A DNA stretch of 64,000 nt from Flavobacteriales bacterium (GTDB lineage: Bacteria; Bacteroidota; Bacteroidia; Flavobacteriales; Flavobacteriaceae), in NCBI GenBank assembly GCA_011525015.1, contig WTJC01000042.1, positions 40,920-104,919 of the forward strand, written 5' to 3'. Made by a program: the position numbers and the translations under genes. A model generated the notes under the pieces. That model was not told the origin of the DNA. It worked only from the letters and a program-made list of their open reading frames with translations, and ran no database searches. This document shows positions 1 through 9,750 of the stretch, piece after piece; position 1 is the stretch's first letter, and the number at the start of each line of letters is the position of its first letter.

Positions 1-660
1 TGCTAATAATTCATCCAAAGAACTCATCATGGTGCTCCATCCTCCTCCGAGCTGATCGAAAGCAAAATAAGTAATCAAGCAAGAGCCAATAATTAATAAA
101 ACAGCTTGAATGACCTCGGTTTGAATCACCGAATTCAGCCCTCCCGGTATGGTGTAGGCCGCAGCAGCAATCGCCAATAAAATAATTATAGTCGTCGATG
201 AGACTTCTGGAAAAAGCAACTTCAACACGATTGATCCCACGTATAGTGCAGCTGCTGTATCTACCATAACATTACCGATTATAGTAATGAGCGAGAAGTA
301 ATATCTAGAGCGTTTATCGTAGCGCTTTTGCAAAAATTCTGGCATGGTATACACCCCAGATTTTAAATAAAAGGGTAAAAAGAATATGGCAAAAATGATG
401 AGAATCACAACAGCATACCACTCGTAATTGTACACATTGATATTGGTTTGAAATCCATCAGAAGCCAAACCTACAAGAGTAGAACTGGAAATATTCGCCG
501 AAAACAAGGCGATTCCAACTATAGGCCAACTCATCGTACGACCGCCTAGAAAGTAATCTTCAGAACTTGAACGTTTGGATTTAGAAATACCGTAGACAAT
601 TATACCTATGAGGTATAAAAAAATGACGATTAAATCGAGATTTTGCAATTGATTCATCAT
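1..660 (-). CDS. Sodium:solute symporter (SSS family), partial; N-terminal part, runs off the left edge
   Basis: Open minus-strand frame from ATG at 660 (MMNQLQNLDLIVIFLYLIGIIVYGISKSKRSSSEDYFLGGRTMSWPIVGIALFSANISSSTLVGLASDGFQ...), with the SSS-type 'SSEDYFLGGR' and 'SANISSSTLVGLA' motifs. Absent from the ORF track because it has no stop in the window. Confidence 0.85.
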   Translation of the reverse strand, partial: MMNQLQNLDLIVIFLYLIGIIVYGISKSKRSSSEDYFLGGRTMSWPIVGIALFSANISSSTLVGLASDGFQTNINVYNYEWYAVVILIIFAIFFLPFYLKSGVYTMPEFLQKRYDKRSRYYFSLITIIGNVMVDTAAALYVGSIVLKLLFPEVSSTTIIILLAIAAAAYTIPGGLNSVIQTEVIQAVLLIIGSCLITYFAFDQLGGGWSTMMSSLDELLA

Positions 661-689
661 TAGTTAAGTTTAGTTGTAGTGCAAGATAC

Positions 690-1658
690 TTACTTTTCAG
701 TACTGACAAAATTGATATTTCGTTTTAAACCTCGGTATTTTGTGCGCTGAATAGCCGACTCTTTAAAGAGTCTTCCAAAGGTCGCTTCAGTCAGGTCATG
801 CCAGTCTGCTTTTTCGTAGGATTTTAGGGCTTCAGGTAATTCAAATAGCTTTTGTCCGTGGGGTTTTGAGAACTTGTTCCAAGGACAAACATCTTGGCAT
901 ACGTCACAGCCGAAAATCCAATCTTCAAATTGGTTTTTGTACGCCTGTGGAATCTCTTCTTTTAACTCAATGGTGAAATACGAGATGCATTTGCTGCCGT
1001 CAAGTTTGTAGGGCTCTATAATCGCCTGGGTTGGACAGGCATCAATACAGGCCGTGCAAGAACCACAGTGATCTGTCGTTGGTGAATCTGCTTCGAGTTC
1101 TAAATCGATAATAAGTTCTGCAATAAAGAAATAAGAACCTGTTTGTTTTTGAATTAGGTTGGTGTTTTTACCAACCCAGCCCAAACCTGAACGCTCCGCC
1201 CAAGCTTTCTCAAGGATGGGTGCCGAGTCTACAAAAACACGGCCGTGTACCTCGCCGATTTCACGCTGAATCTCATGCAGTAGTTCATAGAGCAAATCTT
1301 TGATGACCTTATGATAATCTTGACCGTATGCGTATTTTGAAATCTTGTACGAATCAGTGGCGATTCTGTTTTCTTCGGAGGGATAATAATTGTAGAGTAG
1401 ACTTACAACCGATTTTGCACCATCAACTAAAAGGCGTGGATCAAGGCGTTTGTCGAAATTGCGTTCCATATAGGACATCTCTCCGTGGTGCCCTTGCTTT
1501 AACCACTTTTCAAGTCTTGGAGCCTGGTCTTCTAAAAAATCAGCCTTTGAAATTCCGCAGGCCATAAAACCCAAATTCTTGGCCTTCTCTTTAATTAGAG
1601 ACGCGTATTTTGCTCCTTGATTCAATGTTTTATTCGTTGTTAAATAAATCCATAGCAC
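690..1658 (-). CDS. queG: Epoxyqueuosine reductase QueG
   Basis: Two 4Fe-4S motifs ([23 protein letters not shown]) and the '[12 protein letters not shown]' region. The start is uncertain because the ORF overlaps the ruvB end by 29 nt. Confidence 0.92.
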   Translation of the reverse strand: MLWIYLTTNKTLNQGAKYASLIKEKAKNLGFMACGISKADFLEDQAPRLEKWLKQGHHGEMSYMERNFDKRLDPRLLVDGAKSVVSLLYNYYPSEENRIATDSYKISKYAYGQDYHKVIKDLLYELLHEIQREIGEVHGRVFVDSAPILEKAWAERSGLGWVGKNTNLIQKQTGSYFFIAELIIDLELEADSPTTDHCGSCTACIDACPTQAIIEPYKLDGSKCISYFTIELKEEIPQAYKNQFEDWIFGCDVCQDVCPWNKFSKPHGQKLFELPEALKSYEKADWHDLTEATFGRLFKESAIQRTKYRGLKRNINFVSTEK

Positions 1659-2703
1659 TGGATGGTCGGCTTCGCCCTAAGTGCTTATACGCCGCTTCGG
1701 TCGCTTCTCGACCTCGCTGGGTGCGTACAATAAACCCCTCTTGAATAAGAAAAGGTTCGTAAACTTCTTCTATGGTTTCAGGGCTTTCTGATACAGCGGT
1801 TGCCAAAGTGTTAATTCCTACTGGCCCCCCTTTGAATTTGTCGATAAGGGTTGATAAGATTCGATTGTCCATATCGTCTAAACCATGGGTATCAACATTC
1901 AAGGCATTCAAGCCGTATTGTGCAATTTTAATATCGATGGTCCCATCTCCTTTAATTTGAGCAAAATCTCTTACTCTTCTCAGCAGTGCATTACAAATTC
2001 TGGGAGTTCCCCTGCTTCTTCCTGCAATTTCAATGGCGGCTTCTTCACCTATGGGTACATTCAGTATACCCGCAGATCGTTGTACGATATGAGATAATAA
2101 TGGAGTGGAATAATAGGAAAGACGACATTGTATACCAAATCGAGCTCTCATTGGGGCAGTAAGCAACCCAGAACGGGTAGTTGCACCGACAAGAGTAAAA
2201 GGTTTTAGATTGATCTGAACCGTTCTTGCATTGGGCCCAGATTCAATCATTATATCAATTTTAAAATCTTCCATCGCCGAATAGAGGTATTCCTCTACTA
2301 CAGGAGACAGGCGATGAATCTCGTCAATGAAAAGCACATCTCGCTCTTCTAAATTGGTCAACAAACCAGCGAGATCTCCAGGCTTATCTAAGACCGGCCC
2401 AGAGGTGATTTTAATACCTGCATCGAGCTCATTGGCTAAGATGTTGGCAAGTGTAGTTTTTCCAAGACCGGGTGGTCCGTGTAAAAGGGTATGATCCAAG
2501 GCCTCATCTCTCAAATTAGCCGCTTCTACAAAGACTTTTAAGTTTTCAAGAATAGCATCTTGGCCCGTGAAGTCATCAAAGCCTTTAGGACGTAACACCT
2601 TTTCGACTTCGTGATCTTCAGATTCAAAATGAGCTCCACTGGCATCTAAATGACTGTTCATGTTCTGCTTAGTTCTTGAGCTATAAAAATAACCAATATT
2701 CAT
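1630..2703 (-). CDS. ruvB: Holliday junction branch migration DNA helicase RuvB (start may be 2661)
   Basis: [24 protein letters not shown] Walker A, FIDEIHRL Walker [19 protein letters not shown]. Confidence 0.97.
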   Translation of the reverse strand: MNIGYFYSSRTKQNMNSHLDASGAHFESEDHEVEKVLRPKGFDDFTGQDAILENLKVFVEAANLRDEALDHTLLHGPPGLGKTTLANILANELDAGIKITSGPVLDKPGDLAGLLTNLEERDVLFIDEIHRLSPVVEEYLYSAMEDFKIDIMIESGPNARTVQINLKPFTLVGATTRSGLLTAPMRARFGIQCRLSYYSTPLLSHIVQRSAGILNVPIGEEAAIEIAGRSRGTPRICNALLRRVRDFAQIKGDGTIDIKIAQYGLNALNVDTHGLDDMDNRILSTLIDKFKGGPVGINTLATAVSESPETIEEVYEPFLIQEGFIVRTQRGREATEAAYKHLGRSRPSSAMDLFNNE

Positions 2704-2720
2704 CTATTGAGCTTAGCAAA

Positions 2721-2750
2721 AAAAAGGCCTTTCAATGAAAGGCCTTTAAA
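2721..2750 (-). terminator. Rho-independent terminator downstream of coxA
   Basis: AAAGGCCTTTC-AAT-GAAAGGCCTTT: 11-bp stem, 3-nt loop, followed on the minus strand by a T-run. Confidence 0.85.
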
Positions 2751-2767
2751 TTTTATAAGGTTCGAGC

Positions 2768-4558
2768 TTAGTGATTCAGCTCTTCTTCATTCTCTTGTAA
2801 TGGAATGTGCTGAGGAACGAAATCTTGACCCTCAATAATGTATTCTCCATTTTCGTAGGTCTTACTGTAATCGTAAGCCCAACGGTGTACTTCTGGAATA
2901 GCTCCTTCCCAGTTTCCGTGGAAGTGTTCCTGAGGAGCAGTCCACTCTAGCGTATTTGAATTCCAAGGATTCTGAGGTCCACGCTTTCCGTAGAAAATAC
3001 TGTATATAAAGTTGTAAACAAATACCAATTGAGCTGCCCCAGCAATTAAAGCAAACATGGTCATTAATACCTGAACATCTTGCAATTCGTCAAACATAGG
3101 GAATGCTGTGTTTTGGTAATATCTTCTCGGTACACCAGCCATTCCGACAAAGTGCATTGGGAAGAATACACCATAAGCGCATATCGCAGTAACCCAGAAG
3201 TGTACATATCCTAAATTCTTGTTCATCATTCTACCTTGGAACATTTTAGGGAACCAGTGATAGACTCCAGCAAATAATCCGTAAAGTGCAGAAATACCCA
3301 TTACTAAGTGGAAGTGAGCAACCACGAAGTACGTATCGTGAACATTGATATCCAAAGCACTGTCACCTAAAATAATACCTGTTAATCCTCCTGTAATGAA
3401 GGTTGATACCAAGCCAATCGAGAATAACATCGCCGGGTTCAACTGAAGGTTACCTTTCCAGAGTGTGGTGATATAATTAAATGCTTTTACTGCTGATGGA
3501 ATCGCGATAAGTAGTGTTGTGAATGTAAATACAGAACCTAAGAATGGATTCATTCCTGAAATAAACATGTGGTGACCCCAAACGATTGTTGATAAGAAAG
3601 CAATTGCAATAATAGATGCAACCATCGCTCTATATCCGAAAATTGGTTTTCTCGCATTGGTGGCCATAACTTCAGAAGTGATTCCCAAAGCAGGTAGTAA
3701 AACGATGTATACTTCAGGGTGACCTAAGAACCAGAATAAATGCTCATATAAAACAGGAGACCCTCCTTGGTAATGCAATACCTCTCCTTGAATAAAAATA
3801 TCCGAAAGGAAGAACGAAGTTCCGAAACTTCGATCCATCAGTAATAGCAATGCTGCAGAAAGTAAAACCGGAAAGGATACCACTCCGATAATAGCGGTTA
3901 CAAAAAACGCCCAAATCGTTAAAGGTAATCTAGTCATGGTCATACCTTTTGTTCTGAGATTTATAACTGTAACGATATAATTCAATGATCCCAATAGAGA
4001 AGATGCGATGAATATAGCCATAGAAAGAAGCCACATCGTCATCCCCATACCCGAACCGGGTTGCGCTTGAGGTAAGGCTGATAGTGGAGGATAAATCGTC
4101 CATCCCGCAGCAGCTGGTCCAGATTCAATAAAAATAGAAGCCACCATAATAACACTAGACACAAAGAACATCCAATAAGAAAGCATGTTCAAAAATCCAG
4201 AAGCCATATCGCGTGCCCCAATCTGCAAAGGAATAAGCAGGTTACTAAACGTTCCACTCAATCCAGCGGTCAATACAAAAAAGACCATTAGCGTTCCGTG
4301 GATGGTTACCAGTGCGAGATAAATATCCGCATCCATTACTCCGTCGGGAGCCCATTTTCCTAAAATGGCTTGGAAAACAGGAAAAGATTCCCCTGGCCAT
4401 GCCAATTGCATACGGAACAATAAGGACATTGCAATCCCTATAAATCCGGTAATTAATCCTGTAATCAAATATTGCTTAGCAATCATCTTATGGTCTTGAC
4501 TAAAGATGTACTTCGTAATAAATGTTTCTTTGTGATGGTGTTCTAAATCGTGAGCCAT
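2768..4558 (-). CDS. coxA: Cytochrome c oxidase subunit I (A-type heme-copper oxidase)
   Basis: WFLGHPEVYIVLLPALGI, WGHHMF and HDTYFVVAHFHLVMG ligand motifs; many TM segments. Confidence 0.97.
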   Translation of the reverse strand: MAHDLEHHHKETFITKYIFSQDHKMIAKQYLITGLITGFIGIAMSLLFRMQLAWPGESFPVFQAILGKWAPDGVMDADIYLALVTIHGTLMVFFVLTAGLSGTFSNLLIPLQIGARDMASGFLNMLSYWMFFVSSVIMVASIFIESGPAAAGWTIYPPLSALPQAQPGSGMGMTMWLLSMAIFIASSLLGSLNYIVTVINLRTKGMTMTRLPLTIWAFFVTAIIGVVSFPVLLSAALLLLMDRSFGTSFFLSDIFIQGEVLHYQGGSPVLYEHLFWFLGHPEVYIVLLPALGITSEVMATNARKPIFGYRAMVASIIAIAFLSTIVWGHHMFISGMNPFLGSVFTFTTLLIAIPSAVKAFNYITTLWKGNLQLNPAMLFSIGLVSTFITGGLTGIILGDSALDINVHDTYFVVAHFHLVMGISALYGLFAGVYHWFPKMFQGRMMNKNLGYVHFWVTAICAYGVFFPMHFVGMAGVPRRYYQNTAFPMFDELQDVQVLMTMFALIAGAAQLVFVYNFIYSIFYGKRGPQNPWNSNTLEWTAPQEHFHGNWEGAIPEVHRWAYDYSKTYENGEYIIEGQDFVPQHIPLQENEEELNH

Positions 4559-4590
4559 AACAGTTTTTTTTTCTTAATTCAATTTGCGTT

Positions 4591-5658
4591 TTATTGTACA
4601 GGAGCAACGGTTTCAATAAAAGACCTTTGCTCTGCCATCCATTTGTTGTAATCTTCTTCAGATTCAACAATGATTTTCATTTGCATATTGTAATGCGATT
4701 TTCCACATATTTTGTTGCACAGCAGGAGATAATCAAATTCCCAAGGTTCGCTATTAGGCTCGCCATTTGCTGCACGCTCTGCGCGTATTTTATTTGTTCT
4801 TCTTACTTTTTCAATGACCTCAGGTTGCAGACGCATTTCTTCTGTAGTCATAGTAGGTGTAAATGAAAACTGAGTCACCATACCAGGCACACAATTCATT
4901 TGCGCTCTAAAGTGAGGCATATAAGCAGAGTGTAAGACGTCTTGTGATCTCATGTAAAAGTTAACCTTACGCCCTACAGGAAGGTGTAATTCCTTCACGA
5001 TAATGTCGTCTTCAGCATAAGGATCTGATTCATCGAGGCCTAAGACATTAGCGCGATTAATATCGATTAGTCGAACACTTGCATCACCAAGAACGTTATC
5101 TTCTCCGCCGTATCTCGCCGTCCAATTGAATTGCTGTGCGTAGAGCTCAACTATTAGAGGATCGTCATCGTCGTTGATATCCATAATGTTTGTCCAGGCG
5201 TACAATCCGTATAGGATAAGTCCAGCTAAAACAATTACAGGAATGATGGTCCAAATAAATTCAAGTCTATCGTTATCGGCAAAAAAGAGTGCTTTTTGCC
5301 CTGTTTTTCCTCGGTATTTGTATCCGAAATAGTGCAGCAAGAATTGCGTAATGGTCTGCACAACCATGATGATGACCATTGAGATCCACATCAATTGATC
5401 GGTATCTAATCCGTGTTCAGAAGCCGATACGGGCAATAAAAATTTTGTGTATCGCGCAAAACTAAATATGGTAATTCCGTAGATAAAAACCAGAAACAAA
5501 AAGATCAAAAGACCGTTGTACTTGTTGTCTTCATCATTGGCAACTCCAGAATGAACTTTTGACTTGGCCCCTAGTTGAGAGATCTCAAAAATCTTACCCA
5601 TTTGCCAAATGGCAACTCCAACTAATACGACTACTGTTAAAATTAATACTGTTGACAT
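4591..5658 (-). CDS. coxB: Cytochrome c oxidase subunit II with CuA site
   Basis: CuA motif CNKICGKSHYNM, 'VLHSAYMPHFRAQMNCVPG', two N-terminal TM helices. No fused cytochrome c domain seen. Confidence 0.95.
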   Translation of the reverse strand: MSTVLILTVVVLVGVAIWQMGKIFEISQLGAKSKVHSGVANDEDNKYNGLLIFLFLVFIYGITIFSFARYTKFLLPVSASEHGLDTDQLMWISMVIIMVVQTITQFLLHYFGYKYRGKTGQKALFFADNDRLEFIWTIIPVIVLAGLILYGLYAWTNIMDINDDDDPLIVELYAQQFNWTARYGGEDNVLGDASVRLIDINRANVLGLDESDPYAEDDIIVKELHLPVGRKVNFYMRSQDVLHSAYMPHFRAQMNCVPGMVTQFSFTPTMTTEEMRLQPEVIEKVRRTNKIRAERAANGEPNSEPWEFDYLLLCNKICGKSHYNMQMKIIVESEEDYNKWMAEQRSFIETVAPVQ

Positions 5659-5679
5659 TTATCGTTTACTTTCTGGTTA

Positions 5680-7134
5680 TTAATAGTGAAAATGTTTACT
5701 CTCTTCGATAAGAGGATTGCGTTTCGGTGTAAGTGGTGTCTTGGTCAATGCAGTGAAAATTACGTATAAGAACAATCCTGCAAAGAATAGAATACCTCCT
5801 AATTCAGCTATGCCAAAGCCCCAATAAGCTCCAACCGTTCCAGGCATAATCATATTGAAAAAGTCCATGTAATGCCCGAATAAAATAACGATCCCTGTAA
5901 CTTGAATGAACCAATTAACACGCTTGTAATCACTTCTCATTAAGACTAATAATGGGAAGATGAAATTCAGAACAAGCATTCCGAAAAACGGAACTTTATA
6001 GTTCTCGAATCGCATCACGTAATAGGTAACCTCTTCAGGGATATCTGCATACCAAATCAACATGAATTGGCTAAACCACAGGTAAGTCCAGAAAATACTG
6101 ATTCCAAACATGAATTTAGCTAAATCGTGTATATGTGAATTATTGATGATTTCTAAGTATCCTTTAGATTTTAAGTACATCGTTACCAGTGCAATGGTAG
6201 TAATACCCGAAACAAAGAAAGATGCAAATACATACCATCCAAATAAGGTACTAAACCAGTGAGGGTCAACACTCATGATCCAGTCCCAAGACATCATAGA
6301 CTCCGTTACCAAGAAAAAGGCTAAAAACCCTGCTGACCATCTAAAGTTTTTGACAAAGTTAGAATCGTCAGTAGCGAGGTCTTGCGCTAAGGAATACTTT
6401 CTTGAAAGTTGGCGGTAAAATATCCAACCTCCCATAAAGAATAATGCTCTCAACAAAAAGAAAGGTGAATTCAAGTATCCAGATTTGTTTTGAATGAGTT
6501 TATCATGAGCAACAACGTCAGCATCCATCCATACGAATAAATGATTCAGGTGCATAGAACTCAAAACAAAGAATAAGAATAAAATTGCCGCACCCGGAAT
6601 GAGATAGGCCGTAATTCCCTCCATTACTCTAAATAAAAGTGGAGACCATCCGGCTTGAGAAGCTCTTTGAATGGCATAAAATGCAAGTACACCAAGAGCG
6701 ATTAAAAAGCTAAATAATGCTGCTACATAAAACGCTGACCAAGGTCTGTTTTTCATCTGATCTAGCATGTGTTGATCATGAGATGCATCATGAGAACCAT
6801 GTGCCTGTTCTGCGCCATGACCTGAACTGTAATCAGCCTCATGTCCAGCTTCTGCATGCGCTGCTTCTTCTTGATGACCTTCCTCTTCGTGATGGTCTGC
6901 TTCAGCTACCACTGCTTCTTCAAGGTGATAATCATGAGTGTCCTCAACGTGAGCATCGCTTTGATGAGATTCATCACCGTGGCCTGAACTGTGCTCGTCA
7001 TGACCGGCCGCCATCATCGCCTTAGCCTCATCTACGGTTGAAGGAGCACTTAAAAATCCATAACCAAGTCCCAACAAGCCGAGGGCCATTAAAACGAAGG
7101 TTACTAATCTAAATCTATTTGAAAACTGATACAT
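5680..7134 (-). CDS. actF: Alternative Complex III subunit ActF (quinol:cytochrome c oxidoreductase membrane subunit) with His-rich insertion
   Basis: Polytopic membrane protein in the act operon between the monoheme cytochrome and coxB. Contains 'WDWIMSVDPHWFSTLFGWYVFAS', typical of ActF/ActC-like subunits. Confidence 0.92.
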   Translation of the reverse strand: MYQFSNRFRLVTFVLMALGLLGLGYGFLSAPSTVDEAKAMMAAGHDEHSSGHGDESHQSDAHVEDTHDYHLEEAVVAEADHHEEEGHQEEAAHAEAGHEADYSSGHGAEQAHGSHDASHDQHMLDQMKNRPWSAFYVAALFSFLIALGVLAFYAIQRASQAGWSPLLFRVMEGITAYLIPGAAILFLFFVLSSMHLNHLFVWMDADVVAHDKLIQNKSGYLNSPFFLLRALFFMGGWIFYRQLSRKYSLAQDLATDDSNFVKNFRWSAGFLAFFLVTESMMSWDWIMSVDPHWFSTLFGWYVFASFFVSGITTIALVTMYLKSKGYLEIINNSHIHDLAKFMFGISIFWTYLWFSQFMLIWYADIPEEVTYYVMRFENYKVPFFGMLVLNFIFPLLVLMRSDYKRVNWFIQVTGIVILFGHYMDFFNMIMPGTVGAYWGFGIAELGGILFFAGLFLYVIFTALTKTPLTPKRNPLIEESKHFHY

Positions 7135-7146
7135 AGTTTTGTTTTC

Positions 7147-7719
7147 TTATTTTGTTAGGTCTGTCTTTAATTTCATTACGTATTCGGAAATCTGCCAAAT
7201 CTCCTCTTCACTACTCAATTGAGCTGCGTATGAACCCATTGAGTTTAGTCCATAATAAATGGTGTGATAGGTGCTTCCCACGGTAATATTTCTACCCTGA
7301 TCAGCATAACTAGGTACCCCTAGAATTTTTTCTCTTTTTACCAAGTGTCCTTGACCATCACCCTTTGCTCCATGGCAGATAGCACAATACACATCATATA
7401 GTTCTTTTCCTTTACTGAGGTTCTCCGCAGCTTGATCCGCTGAAAGTGGACTTTCTTGAGCTCTTGCCCCTTCTTTGCCTTCTATAGTGTTATCGAATTC
7501 GTAAGGCATCCAACCTCTTGGAATCGTATTGTCGGCAGGAAGCATTGCAGCTGTACCTTGTGGAAATAAGTCAGACTCTTGATACGTCTCATATCCCACA
7601 GACTCATACATATTAGGCATGTACTGAAAGTTGGGTTTGTTTTTGTCAAAACAAGACGTCAATGTCAATACTAGACTCAATGCTACGATATATGGTAAAG
7701 TCGATTTCATGTTATTCAT
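7147..7719 (-). CDS. actE: Alternative Complex III monoheme cytochrome c lipoprotein ActE
   Basis: Lipobox LTLTSC, one CAICH heme motif. The ORF-track start (7749) is moved to MNNMKSTLPY at 7719 or 7710, next to the actD stop. Confidence 0.9.
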   Translation of the reverse strand: MNNMKSTLPYIVALSLVLTLTSCFDKNKPNFQYMPNMYESVGYETYQESDLFPQGTAAMLPADNTIPRGWMPYEFDNTIEGKEGARAQESPLSADQAAENLSKGKELYDVYCAICHGAKGDGQGHLVKREKILGVPSYADQGRNITVGSTYHTIYYGLNSMGSYAAQLSSEEEIWQISEYVMKLKTDLTK

Positions 7720-8239
7720 TGTTTTTTGGTATTTGAACTTCAACAGCACCTGTGTCTAATAAAAACTCCTGAAGTTCTTTTAAATCACCTTTTAAAGCTA
7801 CTTCCATCAAAAAGTGATCGTCGGTTGTTCGCACGTCTGGATTTTCAGCTTCTTTAAATGGCCACATTCTACTTCTTAAGTAGAACGTAATTACCATTAA
7901 GTGAGCTGCAAAAAATACGGTCATCTCAAACATGACTGGTACAAATGCAGGCATATTTAAAAAGAAGCTAAAACTCGGTTTACCTCCAATGTCTTGCGGC
8001 CAATCTTGAATCATGATGTAATTCATCATGGTAATGGCTACGGACAAACCTAAACATCCATATAGGAATGCAGCCGCTGAAATACGTGTATCCTCTAAAC
8101 CGAGGGCTTTGTCTAATCCGTGGACCGGAAAAGGCGTATAGACCTCTTCGATATGCAGTTTCTTTTCTTTAACCGCCTTTACAGCATTCATTAGAATGTC
8201 GTCATCTGTGTATAATGCTCGAATTAATTTTGTAGCCAT
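7712..8239 (-). CDS. actD: Alternative Complex III subunit ActD (DUF3341)
   Basis: MATKLIRALYTDDD start; 'HGLDKALGLEDTRISAAAFLYGCLG', 'MTVFFAAHLMVITFYLRSRMWPF'. The ORF-track start (8305) lies inside actC, so 8239 is preferred. Confidence 0.92.
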   Translation of the reverse strand: MATKLIRALYTDDDILMNAVKAVKEKKLHIEEVYTPFPVHGLDKALGLEDTRISAAAFLYGCLGLSVAITMMNYIMIQDWPQDIGGKPSFSFFLNMPAFVPVMFEMTVFFAAHLMVITFYLRSRMWPFKEAENPDVRTTDDHFLMEVALKGDLKELQEFLLDTGAVEVQIPKNNE

Positions 8240-8240
8240 T

Positions 8241-9725
8241 TTAGTCCAGATTATTAGTTGATTGCGAATTTGAAATAACTTCTCCCGTTGCTTCATCGTA
8301 CTCACGTACTACACCACGAGACGGCATTTCATATAAAGGTTTTCCTGAGTCGCGCAATTCTTTGAAACGCGCTCCTGAAGATTTGAGTATAGACTTTACT
8401 TCAGCTTGTGCGATTACCGGGAAGGTTCTAGAATACAACAAGAACAATACAAAGAAGAATCCAATTGTACCTATGAATATTCCGATATCGACAAAAGTTG
8501 GAGAGAACATAGTCCATGAAGATGGCAGGTAGTCTCTGTGTAAGGAAGTAACAATGATCACAAAACGCTCAAACCACATTCCTATATTCACCACGATTGA
8601 GATAAAGAAGGAGAACATGATACTTGTTCTCAATTTTTTAAACCACATGAATTGTGGAGAGAATACATTACAAGTCATCATTGACCAATACGCCCACCAA
8701 TAAGGTCCAGTCGCTCTGTTTAAGAAGGCGTACTGTTCGTATTCTACACCAGAATACCAAGCGATAAATAACTCTGTGATATAGGCACATCCAACAATTG
8801 AACCCGTAATCATAATTACGATGTTCATCAATTCGATATGTTGAACTGTAATATAAGCTTCAAGACCTACCACCTTTCTCATGATGATAAGAAGCGTGTT
8901 CACCATCGCGAAACCAGAGAAGATCGCCCCAGCAACGAAATACGGTGGAAAGATAGTGGTATGCCAACCCGGTATAACCGATGTGGCGAAGTCAAATGAT
9001 ACAATAGTGTGCACTGAAAGTACAAGAGGAGTAGCAAGACCTGCAAGCACTAATGAAACCTCTTCAAATCGCTGCCAATCTTTTGCTCTACCTGTCCAAC
9101 CAAAGCTGAGTAAACTGTAAATTTTCTTTTGAAACGGCTTAACCGCTCTATCTCTAATCATAGCGAAATCAGGCAACAATCCTGTCCACCAGAATACAAG
9201 AGAAACTGATAAATAAGTTGAGATTGCAAATACGTCCCAAAGTAAAGGCGAGTTGAAATTCACCCACAAAGACCCGTATTGATTCGGAATCGGTAATACC
9301 CAATAGGCCAACCAAGGTCTACCCATGTGAATAATTGGAAATAAACCTGCTTGAATTACCGAAAATATGGTCATCGCTTCGGCAGATCTGTTGATTGCCA
9401 TTCTCCATTTCTGTCTAAACAGTAGGAGTACCGCAGAGATTAGGGTTCCTGCGTGACCAATACCTACCCACCAGACGAAGTTGGTAATATCCCAAGCCCA
9501 GTTTACGGTTTTGTTTAGACCCCAAACACCAATACCTGTTGAGATTGTGTAAATGATACAACCAATTCCCCACAAAAAGGCCACAAGGGAGATTCCAAAA
9601 ACAATCCACCATTGTTTGTTTGCCTTTCCCTCTACTGGTTTAGCGATATCAATTGATACGTCGTGATATCCTTTGTCCCCAAGGACAAGAGGTTTACGTA
9701 TCGGAGCTTCATAATGCGACGCCAT
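8241..9725 (-). CDS. actC: Alternative Complex III NrfD-like membrane subunit ActC
   Basis: NrfD/PsrC family, 'WWVGIGHAGTLISAVLLLFRQKWR', 'PPYFVAGAIFSGFAMV'; position in the act operon. Confidence 0.95.
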   Translation of the reverse strand: MASHYEAPIRKPLVLGDKGYHDVSIDIAKPVEGKANKQWWIVFGISLVAFLWGIGCIIYTISTGIGVWGLNKTVNWAWDITNFVWWVGIGHAGTLISAVLLLFRQKWRMAINRSAEAMTIFSVIQAGLFPIIHMGRPWLAYWVLPIPNQYGSLWVNFNSPLLWDVFAISTYLSVSLVFWWTGLLPDFAMIRDRAVKPFQKKIYSLLSFGWTGRAKDWQRFEEVSLVLAGLATPLVLSVHTIVSFDFATSVIPGWHTTIFPPYFVAGAIFSGFAMVNTLLIIMRKVVGLEAYITVQHIELMNIVIMITGSIVGCAYITELFIAWYSGVEYEQYAFLNRATGPYWWAYWSMMTCNVFSPQFMWFKKLRTSIMFSFFISIVVNIGMWFERFVIIVTSLHRDYLPSSWTMFSPTFVDIGIFIGTIGFFFVLFLLYSRTFPVIAQAEVKSILKSSGARFKELRDSGKPLYEMPSRGVVREYDEATGEVISNSQSTNNLD

Positions 9726-9750
9726 AGTTGTTGTTTAATTTAAATATTGT

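Noticed and set aside
1328-1567. Many antisense or shadow ORFs in the track (e.g. 1328-1567, 6717-7025, 46103-46531, 57182-57547, 28442-28894)
   Set aside because: They lie opposite clearly identified conserved genes, have no recognisable domains and look like by-products of the opposite strand's codon usage.
6769-7002. His-rich region read as a separate metal-chaperone gene
   Set aside because: It is in frame within ActF, with continuous TM segments on both sides and no internal start context.
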